Source: CAYQDR01 sp964416315
Lineage (GTDB): Bacteria > Methylomirabilota > Methylomirabilia > Rokubacteriales > DASRDR01
Assembly: GCA_964416315.1 (NCBI GenBank)
Contig: CAYQDR010000124.1
Span: 1-13,839, forward strand
DNA: 13,839 nucleotides
Direction of reading: 5' to 3'
Under the pieces are notes generated by a model that was not told the origin of the DNA, did no database searches, and was given only the letters and a program-made list of their open reading frames with translations. Shown here in pieces: positions 8,647 to 13,839 of the stretch (positions within the stretch are counted from its first letter, which is position 1; every line of letters begins with the position of its first letter). A program made the translations under genes and the position numbers.

Positions 8647-9459
8647 TCACCGCACCGGCCGTCGGAAGATCTTCACGTCGCTCGTAAGAGCGACCACGCC
8701 CGGGACGCCGCGCGCGACCGTGTCCACCGCCTCGCGCTCCTCCTCCGAGCCCACGACGCCGCCCAGGAGGAGTCGGCCCTCCGTCGCCCGCACGTCCACG
8801 TCGACGGCCGCGGTGGCCGCCGTCGCCTTCAGCGTCGCCCGGACGCGCGCGGAGAGGGCCTGGTTCCGGAGGTCCGCGCGCGATGCCTCCGTCGGCTGGA
8901 ACTCCGGCGCAGCGGCCAGCGCGAGCAGCTGCCGGACCCCGGACTCCAGGGTCACGGCCCCCGTGTTGATCACGAGGTCGTAGAGGATCGGGTCGGTCCA
9001 GTCGACGTCGAAGAGCTGGCGCATCCGGGCCCGTACCCCCGCGTCGTACACCGTGATCCGCCGGACGGCCTCGGCGTGGTCGATCCCGAATCGCGTCATG
9101 ACCCGTTCCGCCCGCACGTCAGCCGGCGCGCACACCCGCACCCGGATCGCGTGGCGGATGCCCCGGAGGAAGATCGTGGACCACCGGCCCATGAGGAGGA
9201 CGCGCTCCCGCAGCGCGGCGTCGAGCACGGCCGCCTGGATGTAGAGCTGGTAGCGCTGTGCGCGCCGCCCGAAGCGGTCGAGCAGTCGCGGCGTCTCCTC
9301 CACCGCGCCCACGAGCTGCCCTTCCATCGCCCGGTACTCGCGCGCCGCGGCCTTGATGATGTCGTTCCGCAAGAACTCGTAGCCGAGCCGCCGCGCGACC
9401 TCGAGGCCGATGAACGTGCCGAGGCTCCCCATCTCCTTGGTCATCGCGATGACGCTCAC
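8647..9459 (-). CDS. Cytidylate kinase-like protein with C-terminal BON domain
   Basis: A 270-residue soluble protein. Residues 1-185 resemble the cytidylate-kinase-like family (Pfam type PF13189): start VSVIAMTKEMGSLGTFIG (usual family text is like ITISREYGSGG), EVARRLGYEFLRNDII (20-35), GRWSTIFLRG (91-100) and the late DPILYDLVINTG motif (156-167). The P-loop lacks a canonical GxxxxGK[ST], so nucleotide kinase activity is uncertain. Residues about 198-265 form a BON domain (LSARVRATLKA... VRATEGRLLLGGVVGSEEEREAVDTVARGVPGVVALTSDVKI), a fold often tied to membrane or ligand binding. The GTG start (9457-9459) overlaps the tctA TGA stop as GTGA, with GGAGA five bases upstream, implying tight translational coupling. 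The longer open frame upstream only shadows tctA. The role is unknown; a regulatory or signalling partner of the transporter is a reasonable guess. Confidence 0.8.
   Translation of the reverse strand: MSVIAMTKEMGSLGTFIGLEVARRLGYEFLRNDIIKAAAREYRAMEGQLVGAVEETPRLLDRFGRRAQRYQLYIQAAVLDAALRERVLLMGRWSTIFLRGIRHAIRVRVCAPADVRAERVMTRFGIDHAEAVRRITVYDAGVRARMRQLFDVDWTDPILYDLVINTGAVTLESGVRQLLALAAAPEFQPTEASRADLRNQALSARVRATLKATAATAAVDVDVRATEGRLLLGGVVGSEEEREAVDTVARGVPGVVALTSDVKIFRRPVR
8677..8694 (-). other. Hairpin at the 3' end of the kinase-BON gene
   Basis: A perfect 7-bp stem GTCGCTC/GAGCGAC with a 4-nt loop. Part of its arm (8691-8694) also belongs to a 9-bp longer-range pairing between 8691-8699 and 8632-8640 just upstream of the permease ribosome site, so the two structures exclude each other. 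The pairing is seen; any control function is speculative. Confidence 0.35.
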
Positions 9460-10982
9460 GGCCGTCTCCACGCCTGCGCGGCGACCTGCCTCCCCCGGCG
9501 CCGCCTCCAGAGGAGCAGCAGCCCCGGGAGGAAGAAGAAGGCCGCGGCCGCCGCGAGGAAGGTGGCCGCGATCGGGCGGGTGAGGAAGATCAGGAGCGAC
9601 CCGTCGGACATGATGAGGCTCTGGCGCAGGGCCTCTTCCGTCATGTCCCCGAGCACCAGCGCGATCACGAACGGCGCCAGGGGGTAGTCGAGCTTCTTGA
9701 ACACGTACCCCGCCGCCCCGAAGACCAGTAGCAGCCAGACGTCGAACGTGGTGTTCTTGACCGCATAGGCCCCGATCGCGCTCAGCAGGATGATCGTCGG
9801 GGTCAGGATGGGCGTGGGGACCCGGAGGACAGCCGCGAACAGGGGCACCAGGAACAGGCACAGGAGGACCCCCATCACGTTGCCGATGTACATGCTCGCG
9901 ATGAGGCCCCAGACGAAGTCCTTCTGCTCCACGAACAGCGTCGGCCCCGGCGTCAACCCCCAGATGTAGAGCCCCCCGAGGATGACGGCCGCCGTGGGGG
10001 ACCCGGGGATCCCGAGCGTCACCATGGGCAGCAGCGCGCCGATGCCGGCGGCCTGGGCGGACGATTGCGCCGCGATCACGCCCTCGGGCGCCCCCGACCC
10101 GAACTTCTCGGGGTGCCTGGAGTACTGGCGCGCGAGCCCGTAGCTCATGAATGACGCCGGCGTCGCCCCCGTCCCGGGTAGTATGCCGACCCAGAAGCCG
10201 AGGATCGTGCTGGTGAGGAACGTGGCCGGGCTCCGGCACAGCGACGTCACGGTCAGCCACATGTCGCGGAGCCCGACCCGCCCCTGTGCCCCGCGGAACT
10301 CCAACGTCTCCTCCGCCGACTGGAGGATCTCCCCGATCCCGAAGAGCCCGATCGACGCCGTGATGAAGCTGAACCCCGATAGCAGGATGATCACGTCGAA
10401 GGTGAGCCGCGGCCGTCCGGTGACGATGTCCAACCCCACTGACGCCAGGATGAAGCCGAGCGCTGCCGAAGCCAGGGCCTTCATCGGGGACCCCCGCCCC
10501 AGCCCCGAGATCGTGCTGAACGCGAGGAGCAGGATCGCGAATGTCTCGGGCGGCCCGAACTTCAGCGCCAGCTCCGCCAGGGGCGGCGCGAAGAAGGTGA
10601 AGAGCAGCACCGAGATCAGTGCGGCGAAGAAGCCCGGAATGAAGGCGAGCGCGAGCGCCTGCCCTGCCCTGCCGGCTCGCGCCATGGGGTACCCGTCGAA
10701 CATGATCGCCACCGACCAGGGCTCCCCGGGGATGTTGAACAGGATCGACGTGATCGCCCCTCCGAAGAGCGCGCCCCAGTAGATGCACGAGAGGAACACG
10801 ATGGCCGACGTCGTCGGCATGGTGAACGTCAGCGGGAGGAGGATCGCGACGCCGCTGGTGCCCCCGAGCCCCGGGAGCACCCCGATGATGACTCCCAGGA
10901 AGACGCCGGCGGCGGCGATGAAGAGGTTGTACGGGGTGATCGCGATCTGGAAGCCGCTGGTGAGGTTGAGTAGCGCGTCCAT
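9456..10982 (-). CDS. tctA: Tripartite tricarboxylate transporter large membrane subunit
   Basis: The 508-residue, roughly 12-segment inner-membrane channel subunit of a TTT-family secondary carrier, driven by an ion gradient and fed by a periplasmic binding protein. It shows both TctA signature blocks: GVLPGLGGTSGVAILLP (34-50) with SILFNIPGEP (79-88), and the internal repeat WVGILPGTGATPASFMSYG (264-282) with TLGIPGSPTAAVILGGLYIWGL (322-343). Length and topology match the family (about 500). The ATG at 10980-10982 follows the tctB stop by 4 nt, with only a weak ribosome site, so its translation probably depends on tctB. The stop overlaps the kinase-BON start. Known TTT systems carry citrate, tartrate, terephthalate and other carboxylates; the substrate here is not determinable. 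Confidence 0.96.
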   Translation of the reverse strand: MDALLNLTSGFQIAITPYNLFIAAAGVFLGVIIGVLPGLGGTSGVAILLPLTFTMPTTSAIVFLSCIYWGALFGGAITSILFNIPGEPWSVAIMFDGYPMARAGRAGQALALAFIPGFFAALISVLLFTFFAPPLAELALKFGPPETFAILLLAFSTISGLGRGSPMKALASAALGFILASVGLDIVTGRPRLTFDVIILLSGFSFITASIGLFGIGEILQSAEETLEFRGAQGRVGLRDMWLTVTSLCRSPATFLTSTILGFWVGILPGTGATPASFMSYGLARQYSRHPEKFGSGAPEGVIAAQSSAQAAGIGALLPMVTLGIPGSPTAAVILGGLYIWGLTPGPTLFVEQKDFVWGLIASMYIGNVMGVLLCLFLVPLFAAVLRVPTPILTPTIILLSAIGAYAVKNTTFDVWLLLVFGAAGYVFKKLDYPLAPFVIALVLGDMTEEALRQSLIMSDGSLLIFLTRPIAATFLAAAAAFFFLPGLLLLWRRRRGRQVAAQAWRRP

Positions 10983-10986
10983 GCGC

Positions 10987-11460
10987 CTAGAAGGGCAGGA
11001 GGCGCTCGCCGAAGAGCCCCTTCGGGAGCGGGATGAGGAACCACCGCTCGAAGATCAGAAACGTCGCCGCGGGGAAGAGCATGCTCACCGCGACGGTGAG
11101 GGCCCACGACTGGCGGCCGGTCAGGCGGATGTAGACGAGGAGATACGCGAGCGAGGTCAGGTAGAACCCGACCAGCTCGAACAGCGCCACCGCCCCGGCC
11201 ATCGGCAGAAACACGGTCAGGACGAGCCGGAGCGCGCCCGCCGGGAAGAACGGCGACGCCATCCGCGCGGAGCGGTCGCGCACGGCCTGCGCGAGGATCC
11301 AGAGGCTCGACAGGCCGAGGATCACCGCGAGCCAGAAGGGGAAGAACCCCGCGCGGGGCCCACTGTCACCCCACCCGGGACCGAGGCGCACGGCCTCGAG
11401 GCCCACCGTCGCCGCGATCGCCATCAGGACCAGCGCCGTGATGATCTCCGCGCGCTTCAT
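10987..11460 (-). CDS. tctB: Tripartite tricarboxylate transporter small membrane subunit
   Basis: A 157-residue protein with four predicted membrane segments (about 6-22, 39-58, 78-98 and a C-terminal pair from about 100-140), the length and layout of TctB. The GPRAGFFPFWLAVILGL segment (34-50) after the first helix is typical of the family (usual text G-G-FP). It ends LPKGLFGERLLPF, and the common TctB ending is LPxGPL/xLxLF-like. The start ATG (11458-11460) has GGAG only three bases upstream, a tight spacing. It lies between tctC (108-nt gap holding a hairpin) and tctA (4-nt gap). Sequence conservation is low in this family, so identity rests partly on neighbours. Confidence 0.92.
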   Translation of the reverse strand: MKRAEIITALVLMAIAATVGLEAVRLGPGWGDSGPRAGFFPFWLAVILGLSSLWILAQAVRDRSARMASPFFPAGALRLVLTVFLPMAGAVALFELVGFYLTSLAYLLVYIRLTGRQSWALTVAVSMLFPAATFLIFERWFLIPLPKGLFGERLLPF

Positions 11461-11495
11461 CGGCTCCGCCCGGACACCGCGCCTCGGACGCGGAA

Positions 11496-11524
11496 GCGGG
11501 CTGCCCCGTCCCGGAGCAGCCCGC
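11496..11524 (-). other. Stem-loop in the tctC-tctB gap
   Basis: A perfect 9-bp stem GCGGGCTGC/GCAGCCCGC with an 11-nt loop. It is followed on the minus strand by TTCCG, without a U-run, so full termination is unlikely. As an mRNA 3'-end block after tctC it could protect the binding-protein message and lower tctBA expression, an arrangement common in binding-protein-dependent transporters. Confidence 0.5.
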
Positions 11525-11568
11525 CCGTCCCCGCGTGAATCGGCCCCGAAGGGCCCGCCGTCAGCGTC

Positions 11569-12534
11569 CTACTTCACCCACCCAGCCTTGCGCATCACCT
11601 GCTCGTGGACCTCGTTGTAGCCGGCGACCCATCGGGCGAACTCGTCCCCGGTCATGAACTTCGGGTCGAGGACGTTCTTGTCGAGGAACGCCTGGAACTC
11701 GGGGAGGTCGAACACCTTCTTGAGCAATCCGGTGTAATACTGCCGCGCGTCGGCCGGCATCCTGGGCGGCCCGAAGACGCCCCGGATCATCTGGTACGAG
11801 ATGTCGTAGCCGAGCTCCTTCATGGTGGGCAGGTCCGGGAGCTGCTTGTGCCGCTGGTCGGCGAACGTGGCGAGGATCCGCACCCTGTCCGGGTGGTGTG
11901 CGAGCGCCTCGCTCGGGTTGTTGACCGTGGACTCCACCTGCTTCCCGACCAGGTTCGCCGCCACCGTCCCCCCGCCCTTGAACGGGACGTACTTGAACGG
12001 CTTGAGGTTCGCCTTCTGCTCGAAGAAGGTGAAGATCAGCTCGTCCTCCTGCTTCGAGCCCGTCCCGCCCACCGTCATCGCGCGCTGCTGCGCGTCGGCG
12101 ACGAACTCCTTCACGCTCTTGATCGGGCTGTCCGCGTGGACCCAGAGGAAGAAGTTGTCGAGCGCGACGAGGGCGATCGGCGTGAAGTCCTTGTAGCTGA
12201 ACGGCAGCTTCTGCATGATCGGCGTCATGACGAAGCTCGAGAGCGTGATCATGATCGTGTGGGGATCAGCCTCTTTCGCCTTGACGTACTGCATCGCCAC
12301 CGCCCCGGCGCCGCCGTCCTTGTTGAGCGGCACGAACGGCACGGGCGCGAGCTTGTGTTTCTCGATGAGCCCCGAGATCAGCCTGGCATACTGGTCGGCG
12401 CCGCCGCCCTGCCCTGCCATGATCACGAACTCGACCGGCTTCGTCGGCTCCCAGGCGACGGCCGCGCCGTCCGGGACCGCGAGCACGAGGGCCACGAGGA
12501 TACCGAGGAGGAACCGGATCGTTCCGTTGCGCAT
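11569..12534 (-). CDS. tctC: Tripartite tricarboxylate transporter substrate-binding protein
   Basis: Periplasmic extracytoplasmic receptor (Bug/TctC family), 321 residues, the usual length. It has a Sec signal peptide: MRNGTIR basic start, hydrophobic core FLLGILVALVLAV, probable cleavage after AVA at residue 27. The mature protein begins WEPTKPVEFVIMAGQGGGADQ, the position where family members have the (Y/W)P-x-(R/K)P motif and a glycine-rich ligand loop. Further family text: FVPLNKDGGAGAVAMQYV, MTVGGTGSKQEDEL, PTMKELGYD and GVFGPPRMP. It hands an unknown carboxylate to TctAB. The ATG at 12532-12534 has a strong AAAGGAG five bases upstream; the longer open frame upstream shadows porB. Separated from porB by 101 nt and from tctB by 108 nt, with hairpins in both gaps, so its level can be set apart from its neighbours. 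Confidence 0.95.
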   Translation of the reverse strand: MRNGTIRFLLGILVALVLAVPDGAAVAWEPTKPVEFVIMAGQGGGADQYARLISGLIEKHKLAPVPFVPLNKDGGAGAVAMQYVKAKEADPHTIMITLSSFVMTPIMQKLPFSYKDFTPIALVALDNFFLWVHADSPIKSVKEFVADAQQRAMTVGGTGSKQEDELIFTFFEQKANLKPFKYVPFKGGGTVAANLVGKQVESTVNNPSEALAHHPDRVRILATFADQRHKQLPDLPTMKELGYDISYQMIRGVFGPPRMPADARQYYTGLLKKVFDLPEFQAFLDKNVLDPKFMTGDEFARWVAGYNEVHEQVMRKAGWVK

Positions 12535-12539
12535 AGCCA

Positions 12540-12547
12540 CTCCTTTC
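12540..12547 (-). promoter_or_regulatory. Ribosome binding site of tctC
   Basis: GAAAGGAG on the minus strand, five bases before the ATG. It is one of the strongest sites in the window, consistent with high expression of the binding protein. Confidence 0.7.
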
Positions 12548-12573
12548 GGCCCGGGAGATTCGGAGAACGGGAA

Positions 12574-12600
12574 CGGCCGCCGGGCCCCCCCGGGCGGCCG
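12574..12600 (-). other. GC-rich stem-loop in the porB-tctC gap
   Basis: An 8-bp stem CGGCCGCC/GGCGGCCG with an 11-nt loop of G and C. It is followed on the minus strand by TTCCCGTTC, an imperfect U-containing tail. It may be a partial terminator after porB or a stabilising structure. No convincing promoter for tctC is seen after it. Confidence 0.45.
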
Positions 12601-12635
12601 CTCCCACCCCTCAGGTCTGGAAGGCCAGGTCGACC

Positions 12636-13661
12636 TCACTGGACGCTCGGGATCCTCGCGGAGTCTTTCCGGAACGCGACGACGCCCGGGAGCTCCCACT
12701 TCTCCCACATCTCGTCCACCTTCGCCTGGAAGTACGCGAGGTCCTCCTCGATGAAGTGGGCGAAGCGGCCCTGCCTCAGGAGGTACTCCCGGACCGGCTT
12801 TCGCTTCCGCCCGTCCACGATGGCCTTGGTCTTCCCGTAGTATTTCACCACGCCGTCCTCGACTTCGTACAGGGGGAAGATCCCGGTCTCGATGGCCAGC
12901 TCGCCCAGCTCGTGGGAGAGCATGGGGTCGTAGTCCCAGCCCTTCGGGCACGGGTCGAGCGAGTGGATGAAGGTGGGGCCGCCCTTGGACAAAGCCTTGC
13001 GCACCCGGTTCATCATCTCGACCGCGAAGGACGCGCAGACCGTCGCCACGTAGCGGCACTCCGGGTGACCCGCCGCCAGCATCCCGGCCACGTTCTTCTT
13101 CCAGCGGGTGTGGATGAGCCGCTTCACCGAGCCCGGGGGGCTGAACGTCGTGTGGGCCCCGTAGGGGGTGAGGCCCGAGAGCTGGATGTCGGTGTTCGCG
13201 TACGACTCGTTGTCGTAGAGCAGGATCAGGGAGTTGTACTCCTTGTGGGTCAGCGTCGCCGAGATGGCGGCGAGCCCCATGTCGGCCCCGCCCCCGTCGC
13301 CGCAGAACGCGATGACGTTGATCGGCTCGGCGCGCATCTTCCCCTTCTTCATGAGGGACTTGAGGCCGGCGGCCGTGCCGAGCGCCGCGGAGCCCGAGGA
13401 GCCGAGCTGGGTGTGCATCCAGGGCACGACCCACGGCGTGGAGTAGTACGTGGTGTTCGCCACGTACATGCACCCGGTGGAGCCGAGGACGATGGTCCGC
13501 GGCCCGGCGGCCTTGACCATGAGCTTCATGACCAAGGCCGACTCGCACCCCTGGCAGGTCCGGTGGCCCGAGCTGAAGTACTCCTCGATGGTGACCTTCT
13601 TGACGCCCTTGAAGGGCTCGAGCACCTGCGTGGCGTTCGCGAAGGTGGTCGTGTCGGCCAT
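12636..13661 (-). CDS. 2-oxoacid:ferredoxin oxidoreductase beta subunit (PorB-like)
   Basis: TPP-binding catalytic subunit of a multi-subunit enzyme that oxidatively decarboxylates a 2-oxo acid to an acyl-CoA with reduction of ferredoxin; cytoplasmic. 341 residues. Four cysteines fit the beta-subunit [4Fe-4S] pattern: Cys36 and Cys39 (HRTCQGC), Cys64 (STGCM, exactly 24 residues after Cys39) and Cys238 (DPCPKG). The TPP/Mg motif is GDGGGADMG (121-129) with YDNESYANT (149-157), then the PorB-typical IQLSGLTPYGA. Text resembles pyruvate synthase beta subunits, but related enzymes act on oxalate, phenylglyoxylate or other 2-oxo acids, so the substrate is open. The start ATG is decided by a near-perfect AAGGAGGT seven bases upstream. 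The alpha subunit ends 13 nt before. The tail after about 265 is longer and more charged than in short PorB proteins. Confidence 0.9.
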   Translation of the reverse strand: MADTTTFANATQVLEPFKGVKKVTIEEYFSSGHRTCQGCESALVMKLMVKAAGPRTIVLGSTGCMYVANTTYYSTPWVVPWMHTQLGSSGSAALGTAAGLKSLMKKGKMRAEPINVIAFCGDGGGADMGLAAISATLTHKEYNSLILLYDNESYANTDIQLSGLTPYGAHTTFSPPGSVKRLIHTRWKKNVAGMLAAGHPECRYVATVCASFAVEMMNRVRKALSKGGPTFIHSLDPCPKGWDYDPMLSHELGELAIETGIFPLYEVEDGVVKYYGKTKAIVDGRKRKPVREYLLRQGRFAHFIEEDLAYFQAKVDEMWEKWELPGVVAFRKDSARIPSVQ

Positions 13662-13668
13662 CCCCGTT

Positions 13669-13676
13669 ACCTCCTT
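13669..13676 (-). promoter_or_regulatory. Consensus Shine-Dalgarno of the beta-subunit gene
   Basis: AAGGAGGT, the full anti-16S complement, overlaps the TAA stop of the upstream alpha-subunit gene and lies seven bases before the ATG. This fits coupled, high-level translation of the two subunits. Confidence 0.75.
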
Positions 13677-13839
13677 ACTCCCGCACGCCGAGCCAGCAGG
13701 TGGCCTGCTCGGCCCTGCCGGCCTTGGCCGCCGCAAAACAGATGTCGGTCGCCTTGTACACGTCCTCGAGCGTCACCTCCCGGCCGCCCAGCCCGCAGAT
13801 GAACCCGATGAGCGGCGGCCGGTGCTCGGCGTTGTAGAG
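13675..13839 (-). CDS. 2-oxoacid:ferredoxin oxidoreductase alpha subunit, C-terminal end (partial)
   Basis: An open frame entering from the right edge gives the last 54 residues, ending in TAA at 13675-13677. The text PLIGFICGLGGREVTLEDV resembles the C-terminal region of pyruvate:ferredoxin oxidoreductase alpha subunits (usual form IGGLGGRDVT). It directly precedes the beta subunit with a 13-nt gap, the standard porA-porB order. The start and the rest of the gene lie outside the window. Whether delta (ferredoxin-like) and gamma subunits are further upstream cannot be seen. Confidence 0.82.
   Translation of the reverse strand, partial: LYNAEHRPPLIGFICGLGGREVTLEDVYKATDICFAAAKAGRAEQATCWLGVRE

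Noticed and set aside
8647..10788. A 713-residue frame joining the kinase-BON protein to upstream sequence
   Set aside because: The upstream portion is out of frame with tctA and low-complexity; the GTG overlapping the tctA stop has a proper ribosome site.
12627..12636. Perfect 10-bp palindrome AGGTCGACCT at the beta-subunit stop
   Set aside because: Short, no loop, and easily expected by chance in 13.8 kb of GC-rich DNA with coding constraint; no linked signal.
11569..13548. A 659-residue frame extending TctC upstream through porB
   Set aside because: The ATG at 12532-12534 has a strong ribosome site and starts a normal signal peptide.

Overview
This is a GC-rich (roughly 70% by eye) bacterial window. 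Every supportable gene is on the minus strand, so transcription runs from high to low coordinates. No rRNA, tRNA, CRISPR array, insertion sequence or replication origin is visible. Gene content (ferredoxin-type 2-oxoacid oxidoreductase, tripartite tricarboxylate transporter, pyruvate phosphate dikinase, FadR-type regulator) and GC content suggest a metabolically versatile environmental chromosome, such as Methylomirabilota/Rokubacteria or a high-GC proteobacterial relative. That placement is an inference, not something the sequence proves.

Right half (13839 down to 6419), in transcription order: the C-terminal end of a 2-oxoacid:ferredoxin oxidoreductase alpha subunit; its complete beta subunit with four cluster cysteines and a TPP motif; a TctC-type periplasmic binding protein; the small (TctB) and large (TctA) membrane subunits of a tripartite tricarboxylate transporter; a cytidylate-kinase-like protein fused to a BON domain, whose GTG start overlaps the tctA stop; an ArsB/NhaD-like (IT superfamily) permease; and a FadR/FCD-type GntR regulator. 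Gaps are short (4 to 108 nt) and several genes touch or overlap, so this looks like one carboxylate uptake and oxidation cassette with its own regulator. GC-rich stem-loops lie on both sides of tctC and may set the binding-protein to membrane-subunit ratio.

Between the two halves (6204 to 6418) is a relic of about 26 codons matching the extreme C-terminus of a DppC/OppC-type ABC permease, partly overlapping the end of the GntR gene. Beyond it lies a good sigma70-type promoter (TTGACA, 17-bp spacer, TAGTGT with an upstream TG) that drives the left half. A small palindrome covers its -35 box.

Left half (6203 down to 182): pyruvate phosphate dikinase, a DHDPS-family aldolase resembling 4-hydroxy-2-oxoglutarate aldolase (start overlaps the dikinase stop as ATGA), and the catalytic and regulatory subunits of acetolactate synthase. 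All of these make or use pyruvate: dikinase (pyruvate/PEP), aldolase (probably releases pyruvate), acetolactate synthase (condenses pyruvate). If the oxidoreductase on the right is a pyruvate enzyme, the window is a pyruvate-centred locus joining carboxylate uptake, oxidation, gluconeogenic PEP formation and branched-chain amino acid synthesis. Past the end of ilvN is a compact set of perfect inverted repeats (45 to 111) with short GAA/AAG loops.
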